Assembly (NCBI GenBank): GCA_002491115.1
Contig: DKVI01000019.1
Coordinates: 1 to 39,752 of the forward strand
Origin: Lachnospiraceae bacterium UBA7182
GTDB lineage: Bacteria > Bacillota > Clostridia > Lachnospirales > Lachnospiraceae
Direction: 5' to 3'
Length of the DNA: 39,752 nt
A model generated the notes under the pieces. That model had not been told where the DNA came from and ran no database searches. It saw only the letters and a program-made list of their open reading frames with translations. The translations under genes and the position numbers were made by a program. Positions 1-8,009 of this stretch are shown here, piece by piece (position 1 is the first letter of the stretch; each line of letters starts with the position of its first letter).

Positions 1-76
1 TTTTTTAAAAGCGAAATCTCTGATGTCAAAAAAGGGCTGATTTTCCCGCAGGGAGGCAGACACTATTTCTATAATT

Positions 77-125
77 TATAAAACAAAAGACAGGCCAGGA
101 AATTCCGTTTCCCTGCGCCCGTCTT
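77..125 (-). terminator. Rho-independent terminator of the hypothetical gene
   Basis: On the minus strand a long imperfect stem is formed by arms at 108-123 and 89-102, followed by a T-rich run (TTTTGTTTTAT). It lies just past the stop codon of the minus-strand gene at 143-760. Confidence 0.7.
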
Positions 126-142
126 ACAGAATCAGCTATCTT

Positions 143-760
143 TTATGCATTTTTTGCGTAAAACTCATCAAAGAGCTTGCTAACCGCACTGTGGGTATCT
201 CCGCAGATAGACGGCAGATCTCCGCCCCATGCTTCTTTTGCCTGGTCGAAACCTTTTTCCACTGCTGCCTGATATTCTTTCATTTTATCCACATCATCGC
301 CCGCCATAGCGGCTGCAAAATCAAAAATCCTCTGGGAAGTCTGCGAAACACCCCAGTATCCGTCCTCAGAAATCGCCTGCTGTGCCTCTGCTTTTGTCTT
401 CTCGTCTACAGTGTAATCACCGCTGGCCATAAAGCGCCAGAAATCATTTCCGGAAGAAAGATTTGCTGTAATGCCCTGCTTCTGGAACATCTGTGTCATC
501 ATGTTCGTAAAGCGGTTCATCTGATTATTCAAATCGTCCTTCAGGCTCTGCACCAGGGCAGCCCTTTCGGAATCGCTCATCTTTGTTGTAACTTTGGTAT
601 CTGTGCTGAGTTCGGCCTTATCTACATCTGCCCCGGTTTTCTTGACAGTTTCCTCAGTTGCTTTGTCAACTGCTGCCTCTGTATCTGCCGATCCGGTAGA
701 CTGCACTGCTTTAAGATACTGCTGCTGTCTGACAGCCAAATCCTGACTGGTAACCTGCAT
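143..760 (-). CDS. conserved hypothetical protein, helical, no recognised domain
   Basis: A 205-residue soluble protein with no signal peptide or membrane segment. The start is supported by an AGGAGG site 7 bases upstream. The N-terminal third is rich in Thr, Ala, Asp and Lys and looks disordered or coiled. The middle (residues about 62-98) is an amphipathic helical stretch with Gln, Asn and Met (LNNQMNRFTNMMTQMFQKQG). The C-terminal half contains DFWRFMASGDY, DGYWGVSQTSQRIFDFA and a single Cys in SICGDTHSAV. I do not recognise a family and assign no function. It has its own terminator and probably its own promoter, whose -10 region contains GCCGATAT, a match to the flagellar sigma factor -10 but without the matching -35. 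Confidence 0.85.
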   Translation of the reverse strand: MQVTSQDLAVRQQQYLKAVQSTGSADTEAAVDKATEETVKKTGADVDKAELSTDTKVTTKMSDSERAALVQSLKDDLNNQMNRFTNMMTQMFQKQGITANLSSGNDFWRFMASGDYTVDEKTKAEAQQAISEDGYWGVSQTSQRIFDFAAAMAGDDVDKMKEYQAAVEKGFDQAKEAWGGDLPSICGDTHSAVSKLFDEFYAKNA

Positions 761-812
761 ATCAAATCCTCCTTTTCAAAACATAATCGTATTCATAAAG
801 CTGGTTCTATAC

Positions 813-823
813 ATTATATCGGC
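813..823 (-). promoter_or_regulatory. -10 region of the hypothetical gene
   Basis: The minus strand reads GCCGATATAAT here. TATAAT fits a housekeeping -10, and the overlapping GCCGATAT fits the SigD/FliA -10. No good -35 of either type is present at the expected spacing (CTTTA is found where CTAAA would be needed). The promoter call is reasonable; the sigma factor is open. Confidence 0.4.
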
Positions 824-873
824 ATTTTCGCGGAAAACTAAAGAAAAATAAATATTTATTACCAGTTTTTGTA

Positions 874-981
874 CTATTTCATCTCCTGGGACAGCGCAAG
901 ATTTGAAATAGCCATCAGAATCATAATAGCCGTGTCTGCGGCAGTCGCAAAACGGTCCACAACGGAGTGTTTTTCTTTCAT
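874..981 (-). CDS. possible 35-residue peptide after the MFS gene
   Basis: An ATG 11 bases after the stop of the MFS transporter opens a 35-codon frame ending in TAG. The peptide begins MKEKHSVVDRFATAADT and continues with a hydrophobic stretch (AIMILMAISNLAL) before a polar tail, so it could be an amphipathic or membrane-associated peptide. Some MFS carriers of the oxalate/formate group are followed by a small partner subunit; whether this is comparable is inference only. There is no clear ribosome site (upstream AATAACAGTG), so expression would depend on coupling with the transporter. It may not be real. Confidence 0.3.
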   Translation of the reverse strand: MKEKHSVVDRFATAADTAIMILMAISNLALSQEMK

Positions 982-992
982 CACTGTTATTG

Positions 993-2246
993 TTATTCAA
1001 AAATCCGTGCGTTTTTACTTCTTTTGTATAACACAAACGCGCTCACGGCTCCAACAGTCAGAAGTATAATAGAGAAAATAAACATTCTTACATATCCCGC
1101 ATTCCCATATGTATCCAGCCAAAATCCAAAAAGAGAATGCTGGAACAAATCTGGTGAGTAAGCGATCGCCGCATACAAACCCATTGCTGTGCCGCTGGCT
1201 CTTCGGTCCACATTGGCCTCCGGTGGCAAAGCCAGACAAATATTTGTAAACAAAGTGCACACGATACCTGTCACCAAAGATGCACCCATTAAAACCGCTA
1301 TGGGTACATAAGACGCAAACAGCAGGATGCAGATAATAAATACAATCAATGTACATGCCCCGAATACAATCATCCGGGATACATATTTGGTTTCCCGGGC
1401 AATCCTTCCAAGTATTGGACTAAATAAACGGCCTCCATACAGGTTTAATACCCCCAGTACACCAGAAAAAGTTACCGCTACCTGAAATACGTCTTTATAG
1501 TAAGGTACAAAATAGGATGTAGTCTGCATAGTAGAATACATACAAAATCCACAGATAATCATCAGCCATAGTCCGGGTTCTTTCATCACCTGCGACAACT
1601 GTCCAAATGAAAACTTGCTTTCCGACGCTCCGTCCTTGTTTACATCTTCTACTTTTTTGAATACAATGATACATCCAATCGCCGATACAAATGTAAAAGC
1701 GGCGTACACCCATACAACATTTGCAAAAGAAGCTGCCTCTCCTACCCGCCTTTCCGACAGATTATATACATATAAAGAGACAAAATTGATCAGCATATAT
1801 CCAATAGACTGAGCAAAAGAGAAAAACCCCACAGACTCTCCGACCAGCTCATCCGACACAATCATACGTGGCATTTTAAAAATAGACGGATTGAACACAA
1901 AAAATGTCGTAAGTCCAAATAACCCCCATATGATATACATGTTAATTACAGAAGGAGCAAGCGCCAGCCATACACTTAAAATGGTAGTCCCCAAAAGTGA
2001 AACAATGATACATTTTTTATAATCCCACTTATCTGTAAAAAAGCCGCCGATCAGATTAAAAACAATATTTCCAAACCCATACACTGACATAATCAGACCC
2101 AACTGTGTGTTGGTAGCACCTGTGGCTTCCATCATCGGCCCGTAAAAGATGCCTTTAATATATGGAAGTGAATAGGATGCCGCATAACAGATTCCTCCGA
2201 TCATAAGCGCGATAATCACCCATCCATTAAGCCCCTTTGTCTTCAT
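993..2246 (-). CDS. MFS transporter, probably carboxylate
   Basis: A 417-residue major facilitator with about 12 hydrophobic helices and the usual charged loop after helix 2 (GGFFTDKWDYKK). The start is supported by AAAGGGGG 9 bases upstream. As the last large gene of an operon that ends with an ADP-forming acyl-CoA synthetase, it is well placed to export the organic acid made by that enzyme, or to exchange substrate and product as oxalate/formate-type carriers do. The exact MFS subfamily cannot be fixed by eye. It starts 16 bases past the synthetase stop, so the two are cotranscribed. The operon already begins with a sodium symporter, so one carrier for uptake and one for export is the simplest reading. 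Confidence 0.85.
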   Translation of the reverse strand: MKTKGLNGWVIIALMIGGICYAASYSLPYIKGIFYGPMMEATGATNTQLGLIMSVYGFGNIVFNLIGGFFTDKWDYKKCIIVSLLGTTILSVWLALAPSVINMYIIWGLFGLTTFFVFNPSIFKMPRMIVSDELVGESVGFFSFAQSIGYMLINFVSLYVYNLSERRVGEAASFANVVWVYAAFTFVSAIGCIIVFKKVEDVNKDGASESKFSFGQLSQVMKEPGLWLMIICGFCMYSTMQTTSYFVPYYKDVFQVAVTFSGVLGVLNLYGGRLFSPILGRIARETKYVSRMIVFGACTLIVFIICILLFASYVPIAVLMGASLVTGIVCTLFTNICLALPPEANVDRRASGTAMGLYAAIAYSPDLFQHSLFGFWLDTYGNAGYVRMFIFSIILLTVGAVSAFVLYKRSKNARIFE

Positions 2247-2261
2247 AACTCTATTCCCCCT

Positions 2262-4367
2262 TTACGCTTTTATGTTATATACTATCAGCGCATCTGCCGC
2301 GCTGACTCCTTCTCCCTTCGGATAAACAAATACCGGATTAATATCCATCTCAGACAGACTGTCTTTTTTATCTACTGCAAACCTGCTTACTTTTACCAGA
2401 AAATCCGCCAGAGCTTCTATGTCCAGTGCTTCTTTTCCTCTATAACCATAAAACAGTGGTTTCCCCTTCAAAGAATCAATCATCTGTCCGGCTTCCCATT
2501 GATTGAGCGGAGCTGGATATAATACAACATCCTGGAATATTTCTGTAAATATCCCCCCTAACCCCAACAGGACAAACGGTCCAAGATGCATATCATTATT
2601 AATCCCCACGATGACTTCTGTTCCGTCCCTTAACATTTCCTGCACCAGTATTCCATTGATCCTGGCTTTTGGATTATACACTCTCGCGTTTTCCAAAATC
2701 TCATCAAATGCCTGTACTGCTTCTTCTTTACCGGCGATTCCGATCTTTACTCCTTTTGCTTCCGTCTTATGCAGAATATCCGGAGACTCGATTTTCATCA
2801 CAACAGGATACCCCATATGTTCTGCTATCTGAATGGCTTCACGGAAGGTTCCTGCAATCTTCTCCTGTGGGCAGGGAATACCATACGCCTTGAGCGCCTG
2901 TTTGGATTCATGTTCTGAAAGCGCCTGACGCGTCTTGGAAAGTTTTTGTGAAGAAGTATATAATTCCAGTGTGCGCCTGGAAACAGTATCCAGATACTCT
3001 GTATAATCCAACAGATGGCGAACTGCACGATACCCGTAATGAGGCGGAGGCAGAATCGGCACACCAACTTCCCTTAGCCGTTCCAAAATCACGGAATCCC
3101 TGCCGGACTCAATCATCGGTATCACAGCCACCGGCTTACCATTCCCGTTTCGGCAATATCGTATCAGCCCTTCCAGATAATCATATATGGTTACATCACT
3201 GATTTCTTTTGTAATTTGAAGGCCTGTTACCAGCATATCAATCTGCGGATCCTCCAATATGATTCTTACAACATTTTCCATGGTAGTCCCGTTGCTTCCG
3301 CCTGTAAGATCCATGGGATTTTGGGCAGTTGCGAAAAGTGGAAGTACTTCTTTTAACCGCCTTGTCGTCTCCACACTGAAATCCGGCAGGTCAAGGCCAT
3401 ACTGAGAACCCGCGTCCGCAGAAATTGTTGTCTCTCCTCCTGATATACTAACAAAAGCCAGAGCATTTTTGCGCGGCAACGATGGTAATGTTGTGATCGC
3501 CATACAGACAGACAGCATTTCTTCCAGATCGTCTACACGGATCGCTCCGAATTTTTTAAGCAGCGCGTCTGTATTTTTATCACAGCCGCTTAAATTACCA
3601 GTATGAGACGCCGCTGCGCGCACGCCTTTTTCAGACCGTCCCGCCTTTAATACTACAACCGGCTTTTTGTTCTCAGCCGCAATTTTCAATACTGCCGCAA
3701 ATTTTACAGGATTCTGAATCCCTTCCAGATAAGCTGCAATTACTTTTGTATGTTTTTCATAAACTAAAAATTCCATGTAGTCTTCCATGCTTACAATCTT
3801 ACTGTTTCCCGCGGAAATCACATAAGAAAAATTCAGTTTATCACTTTCCATCAATGCCATACACACCTGTCCGCTCTGGGATATGACACCGACTTCTCCT
3901 GCCTTAGTGCGCGCCTGGAATAAAAATCCAAAAGAAAAAATGCGGTCTACAAAATTCAGAAATCCGGCACAGTTAGGTCCCATGACGGCCATATCCAGCT
4001 CGGCCGCCTTCCGAATCAATTCTTCTTCCAGGGCAATGTCTTCTTTTTTCCCCGTCTCTCCATAGCCGCTGGCAAATACCACGGCGCCTTTGGCACCCTT
4101 GGCAGAAGCCTCCTCCAGCAGAGATAATACCGTAGTCTTGGGCGTACAGATCACTGCCAGATCAATATTTTCCGGAAGATCTTCCAGTTTCGCATAACAT
4201 GCTTTCCCATGAACCTCCTGATTACTACGGCTGACAAGATACAGATCTTCCCTCCTTTGTTCACACTGCATTAAAAACATCTGTGTAGCGAATCCGGCCA
4301 TGGTCTCTTTTTCTGTTGCTCCTATAATGGCAATTTTACGCGGACGCAGCAATTTATTTAATTCCAA
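2262..4367 (-). CDS. ADP-forming acyl-CoA synthetase (single-chain ACD)
   Basis: A 701-residue enzyme with fused alpha and beta parts: a CoA-binding Rossmann domain (KIAIIGATEK, residues 11-20), a succinyl-CoA-ligase-like domain with the phospho-histidine motif ASHTG (His255), and a C-terminal ATP-grasp domain with KIESPDILHKTEAKGV, whose His fits the second phosphorylated loop. The family converts acyl-CoA + ADP + phosphate to acid + CoA + ATP. Directly downstream of a 2-oxoacid:ferredoxin oxidoreductase it would conserve the energy of the acyl-CoA formed there. The start codon is TTG with AAGGGGG 9 bases upstream. Acyl specificity is not visible from sequence. Confidence 0.92.
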   Translation of the reverse strand: MELNKLLRPRKIAIIGATEKETMAGFATQMFLMQCEQRREDLYLVSRSNQEVHGKACYAKLEDLPENIDLAVICTPKTTVLSLLEEASAKGAKGAVVFASGYGETGKKEDIALEEELIRKAAELDMAVMGPNCAGFLNFVDRIFSFGFLFQARTKAGEVGVISQSGQVCMALMESDKLNFSYVISAGNSKIVSMEDYMEFLVYEKHTKVIAAYLEGIQNPVKFAAVLKIAAENKKPVVVLKAGRSEKGVRAAASHTGNLSGCDKNTDALLKKFGAIRVDDLEEMLSVCMAITTLPSLPRKNALAFVSISGGETTISADAGSQYGLDLPDFSVETTRRLKEVLPLFATAQNPMDLTGGSNGTTMENVVRIILEDPQIDMLVTGLQITKEISDVTIYDYLEGLIRYCRNGNGKPVAVIPMIESGRDSVILERLREVGVPILPPPHYGYRAVRHLLDYTEYLDTVSRRTLELYTSSQKLSKTRQALSEHESKQALKAYGIPCPQEKIAGTFREAIQIAEHMGYPVVMKIESPDILHKTEAKGVKIGIAGKEEAVQAFDEILENARVYNPKARINGILVQEMLRDGTEVIVGINNDMHLGPFVLLGLGGIFTEIFQDVVLYPAPLNQWEAGQMIDSLKGKPLFYGYRGKEALDIEALADFLVKVSRFAVDKKDSLSEMDINPVFVYPKGEGVSAADALIVYNIKA

Positions 4368-4387
4368 AAACAGTTCCCCCTTTTCTT

Positions 4388-4936
4388 TTATGAAAGAATT
4401 TCCACATGATAACCGGCATCGAAAGACTGCCTGTTTTTATCATTATATTTTTCTTTACCTTTTTCTTCAAAGAAAGAACAGACTGCCTCTTTTAATTCGT
4501 CACCTGAAAATATAGAAAGATTTTTTGCAATTGCTCCCAATGCTATGATATTCGCTCCCTGCGGATTCTGCAATTCAAGCGACAAAGTATTGGCCGGTAC
4601 CGGCAATACACGGATGTCTTTTCTGAACTCGCGCTTTGTATCCACCATATCCTGATTGTATACCAGGACGCCGCCCGGAGCCAGCATACTCTCAAAACGG
4701 TCTACGGATGGTTCATTCATAGCCACGAGAATATCCAGACTACTGCAATAAGGATTTCCGATCTCTTCATCGGACAGTTTCACGTTACAGTTTGCGGTTC
4801 CGCCTCTCATCTCCGCACCATAAGAAGGATACCATGTAATATTTTTTCCCTGATGATACCCGGCCTTTGCCAAAATCAATCCCATAGTTAATACGCCCTG
4901 CCCCCCAAATCCGGCACATATAATCTCTGTTGTCAC
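4388..4936 (-). CDS. korC: 2-oxoacid:ferredoxin oxidoreductase, gamma subunit
   Basis: A 182-residue gamma subunit with the N-terminal family motif CAGFGGQGVLTMG and the conserved block YPSYGAEMRGGTANC. In four-subunit 2-oxoacid:ferredoxin oxidoreductases this chain contacts CoA and links to the other subunits. Its ATG overlaps the stop codon of the beta subunit by 4 bases (ATGA), which suggests coupled translation and equal stoichiometry. The subunit layout (separate A, B, C and a ferredoxin-like D) is typical of the KOR/VOR group rather than one-chain pyruvate enzymes. Confidence 0.9.
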   Translation of the reverse strand: MTTEIICAGFGGQGVLTMGLILAKAGYHQGKNITWYPSYGAEMRGGTANCNVKLSDEEIGNPYCSSLDILVAMNEPSVDRFESMLAPGGVLVYNQDMVDTKREFRKDIRVLPVPANTLSLELQNPQGANIIALGAIAKNLSIFSGDELKEAVCSFFEEKGKEKYNDKNRQSFDAGYHVEILS

Positions 4937-5676
4937 ACCTGTTCACCTTCCTTTCCAATAAACTCTCCAACCGGGAATATGGATGTTACATGCTCCTTTA
5001 TATGATCTGCACACCGGGACGGAGTCATCTTCCAGTTTGTCGGGCATGGTGATAACAATTCTACCAGGCTGAAACCTTCCTGGTTCAACTGCTTTTCCAT
5101 CGCCTTTTTAATGTACTTTTTCGCTTTTCTTATATTGGCGGCGTCACAGATCGCGCCTCTTGCAAGGTATGCAATATCCATGGAGCTTAATAATTTGACC
5201 ACGTCCAGCGTAGCCCCTCCCGACTCCATATTTTTCCCGTTGGGAGACGAAGTGGTCACCTGACCCTGCAGCGTCGTCGGAGACATCTGCCCTCCCGTCA
5301 TTCCAAATACACAGTTATTTAGTACAATAACCACAATGTTATCATTTCTTCTGGCGGAATGAATCGTTTCCGCGAGTCCGATGGAATACGCTGCTCCGTC
5401 ACCCAAATATGCAAGAACCGGCTGGTCAGGTCTTACCATTTTTACCCCCACTGCCGTTGGAACAGGTCTTCCATGCGCTGCCTCAATCGTGTCATAACGC
5501 CAAACATCAATGGGCATTCCTCCACATGCAACATCCAGTACTATGATCGAATCTTCTTCCAGTTTCAATTCCTGAAGCACTTCACCGATCAGGCGAATCG
5601 CTGTTCCGTGCCCGCAGCCTGGGCAAAAAGAGTGTCCGTCTGTATATGTAATTCTATCAGGAGCTTTTATTACCAA
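4933..5676 (-). CDS. korB: 2-oxoacid:ferredoxin oxidoreductase, beta (TPP) subunit
   Basis: A 247-residue thiamine-diphosphate subunit. The TPP motif is seen as GDGAAYSIG followed about 20 residues later by VIVLNN, and the iron-sulfur/active-site Cys pair lies in FCPGCGHG near the N-terminus. Together with the alpha subunit it decarboxylates a 2-oxoacid and passes electrons to ferredoxin. The start is TTG, immediately after the TAA of the alpha subunit, with AAGGAGG 9 bases upstream inside the alpha gene. The non-ATG start is one of three in this operon and its regulator. Substrate (branched-chain, aromatic or 2-oxoglutarate) cannot be told from these motifs. Confidence 0.92.
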   Translation of the reverse strand: MVIKAPDRITYTDGHSFCPGCGHGTAIRLIGEVLQELKLEEDSIIVLDVACGGMPIDVWRYDTIEAAHGRPVPTAVGVKMVRPDQPVLAYLGDGAAYSIGLAETIHSARRNDNIVVIVLNNCVFGMTGGQMSPTTLQGQVTTSSPNGKNMESGGATLDVVKLLSSMDIAYLARGAICDAANIRKAKKYIKKAMEKQLNQEGFSLVELLSPCPTNWKMTPSRCADHIKEHVTSIFPVGEFIGKEGEQV

Positions 5677-6744
5677 TTAAAACACCTCCTTATCAATTTT
5701 GCCTTCAATAATATCCGACGCATACCTTACAACATCTGAACTTCCAGGAACTTTTATGCCTGTCCCATAGGTATATACCGGATAACGACAATTAACTGCC
5801 AGTCTGACATCCTCCGCCATCTGACCTGTAATGCTCATCTCTACAGTCATCAGCGCTTTACATGAATCCGGAATATTTTTAAATGCCTTTCCCGGATATG
5901 GAAATATGGATATGGGGCGAATCAAACCAAGGCGTACGCCTTTCTCTCTTGCCATACGCACGGCTTCCTTACAGACTCTCGCACTAATTCCATACGCAAC
6001 CAGAATCAGCTGCGCATCTTCCGTCATGATGCTTTCCCACCTTTGTTCTTCCTCCTGCATCTTCTGGTACTTATCCCGCAGATAAGAATTGTAATCATCC
6101 ATATAATAAAAAACATTGGTGATCTTTTTAGATTCGTCCTGCCCTTTACATCCTTTTACAGTCCATGCGTCCCTGTTAATGTCCACGGTCTGCGGTTCGG
6201 GCAGATTTACAGGTTCCACCATCTGTCCAATGGCCGCATCAGAAAGCAGGATAACCGGATGCCTGTATTTTTCTGCCAGCGGGAAAGCCTGCATCATAAG
6301 GTCAACGCTTTCCTGCACAGAACAGGGCGCCAGTACCAGCAGATGTGAATCTCCATGTCCGTTCCCCCGGGTTACCAGTTTATAGTCGCACTGCCCCTGG
6401 CTGATCTCTCCGATCCCGCTTCCAAAACGCGCCACATCTATAATAACTGCCGGGATATCACCCGCAACCAGATAAGAAATACCTTCCTGAAACAGAGAAT
6501 ACCCGGGACCGGAAGAAGAAGTCAAAGCCCTTGCTCCCGCCGATGCTGCCCCTAATACCATATTAATAGCGGCAAGTTCTGATTCTGCCTGAACAAACGC
6601 CCCACCCACTTCGGGCATCCTCCAGCTTATGTACTCCAGGATTTCATTTTGAGGCGTAATGGGATATCCCCCATAAAAACGGCAGCCGGATCTTATGACC
6701 GCCTCTGCAAGCGCCTCGTTGCCTTTCATTAATACTTTTTCCAT
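5677..6744 (-). CDS. korA: 2-oxoacid:ferredoxin oxidoreductase, alpha subunit (VorB/KorA type)
   Basis: A 355-residue alpha subunit. It has the family signature GYPITPQNEILEY near the N-terminus, the block ALTSSSGPGYSLFQEG, and a C-terminal transketolase-like domain (LILVAYGISARV, GLIRPISIFPYPGKAF). An upstream in-frame ATG at 6819 would add 25 residues and overlap the ferredoxin gene; the start at 6744 is preferred because AGAAAGGGGG precedes it and the protein then begins MEKVLMKGNEA like its relatives. Length and motif are closest to proteins named VorB (3-methyl-2-oxobutanoate oxidoreductase), so branched-chain 2-oxoacids are a fair but unproven guess. Confidence 0.92.
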   Translation of the reverse strand: MEKVLMKGNEALAEAVIRSGCRFYGGYPITPQNEILEYISWRMPEVGGAFVQAESELAAINMVLGAASAGARALTSSSGPGYSLFQEGISYLVAGDIPAVIIDVARFGSGIGEISQGQCDYKLVTRGNGHGDSHLLVLAPCSVQESVDLMMQAFPLAEKYRHPVILLSDAAIGQMVEPVNLPEPQTVDINRDAWTVKGCKGQDESKKITNVFYYMDDYNSYLRDKYQKMQEEEQRWESIMTEDAQLILVAYGISARVCKEAVRMAREKGVRLGLIRPISIFPYPGKAFKNIPDSCKALMTVEMSITGQMAEDVRLAVNCRYPVYTYGTGIKVPGSSDVVRYASDIIEGKIDKEVF

Positions 6745-6766
6745 ACTTATTATGTTTCCCCCTTTC

Positions 6767-6979
6767 TCAAGTTGTTTCTTCTCTGTGGATTTCCAACACA
6801 TAGTCCGGACATACCACATAGCAAGTCCCGCATGCCACGCATAACTGCCCGTCTACTTCGATCACTTCATACCCTTTTTTATTATTTATACCCGATTTTC
6901 TGATCGCTTTTTTGGGGCATTCACGGATACACAGATAGCATCCTTTACATCTTTGGGTATGCAACACCACTTTTCCCAT
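6767..6979 (-). CDS. korD: 2[4Fe-4S] ferredoxin-like subunit of the oxidoreductase
   Basis: A 70-residue protein with two cluster motifs, CKGCYLCIRECP and CVACGTCYVVCP, giving eight Cys for two [4Fe-4S] clusters. It is the delta or electron-transfer subunit that carries electrons from the TPP centre to free ferredoxin. It sits 22 bases before the alpha subunit start, with an AGCAGGAGG site upstream. The gene order ferredoxin-alpha-beta-gamma is common for KOR/VOR operons. Confidence 0.92.
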   Translation of the reverse strand: MGKVVLHTQRCKGCYLCIRECPKKAIRKSGINNKKGYEVIEVDGQLCVACGTCYVVCPDYVLEIHREETT

Positions 6980-7014
6980 ATACGATTTCCTCCTGCTTTA
7001 TAGACTTATATTTT

Positions 7015-7989
7015 TTATAAAAGACTGCATATTTTATCCCGTTCTCCTTTAAAAAAACAGCTGACATTCTGTGCGGCAATCCTGAGAGAAGCCTGATAAG
7101 AATCATCTGAATAAAATGCTGTATGAGGCGTCAAAATAACATTATCTCTGTGCATCAGCGGATTTTTCTCCAAATCTGGATTCTCGCTCTCTAATACGTC
7201 CAGCCCTGCTCCCTGAACCAGATTTTCATCCAGCGCCTGCGCCAGGTCTGCCTCCACGATCGCTCCCCCGCGGGCAACATTAATAATAAATGGACATTTT
7301 TTCAGTTTTCTGAACATATCCATATTGAACAGCCCGCTGTTCTCTCTGGTCAGATTCATATGTATACTGATGATGTCCGCCTGTGCCAGCAATTCTTCCA
7401 AATCCGTCATTCTGACACCCAGTTCTTTCCCCGCTTCCGCCGGTATGTACGGATCATACGCGATCACTTCCAGTCCAAATCCCCGGGCACGTTTTGCGAC
7501 TGCTTTTCCAATCTTTCCAAGCCCTAAGATTCCTAAAATCTGGCCTTCGATCCTGCGTACGCCGAGTTCCTGGATACTCTCCATCTCCCATGCTCCGTCA
7601 TGCTCGATCTGCCGGTGCAGAAACGGAAGGCGGCGTTCCAGTGCAAGGATAAGCGCCATGGCATGATCCGCAACCTCCTGGGTACAATATTCAGAAATAT
7701 AACTGACCGCGATATTCTTCCGCTTTGCATACTCCACATCGACAAAATTGTATCCTGTTGTCTCCAACGCTATGATTCTGCAATGTGTCATTCGGTCAAT
7801 CGCTGTCTTATCAATGGGGGCGAAGTCTGTAATGACCGCATCGGCCTCACTCAGTGTATGATAATATTCTTCCAGATGTGCCTCATCATACACTGCCCTT
7901 GATACGTTCACCCCTTCCGGCAGATTGGCAAGTTCAGTCTCAATGCTCCGATCCTTATTTTCCGGAAATACAGTAAATACTACATTCAT
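7015..7989 (-). CDS. D-2-hydroxyacid dehydrogenase, NAD-dependent
   Basis: A 324-residue member of the D-isomer-specific 2-hydroxyacid dehydrogenase family, closest by eye to the CtBP-like branch. The NAD site shows GILGLGKIG (residues 153-161) followed by Asp179 at the end of the second strand, which favours NAD over NADP. The catalytic set is present: Arg240 in NVARGG, an acidic residue in DVLESE (267-269) and His289 in TPHTAFYS. It interconverts a 2-hydroxyacid and a 2-oxoacid. Placed between a solute importer and a 2-oxoacid oxidoreductase it probably supplies the 2-oxoacid. AGGAGG precedes the ATG. The reverse, reductive direction cannot be excluded. Confidence 0.9.
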   Translation of the reverse strand: MNVVFTVFPENKDRSIETELANLPEGVNVSRAVYDEAHLEEYYHTLSEADAVITDFAPIDKTAIDRMTHCRIIALETTGYNFVDVEYAKRKNIAVSYISEYCTQEVADHAMALILALERRLPFLHRQIEHDGAWEMESIQELGVRRIEGQILGILGLGKIGKAVAKRARGFGLEVIAYDPYIPAEAGKELGVRMTDLEELLAQADIISIHMNLTRENSGLFNMDMFRKLKKCPFIINVARGGAIVEADLAQALDENLVQGAGLDVLESENPDLEKNPLMHRDNVILTPHTAFYSDDSYQASLRIAAQNVSCFFKGERDKICSLL

Positions 7990-8009
7990 ATAAATACCTC
8001 CTAGATTTA

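Noticed and set aside
776..1036. 86-residue minus-strand open frame between the hypothetical gene and the MFS gene
   Set aside because: It overlaps the end of the MFS gene in another frame, has unlikely composition and no ribosome site. The 35-codon frame at 874-981 is the only candidate in this gap.
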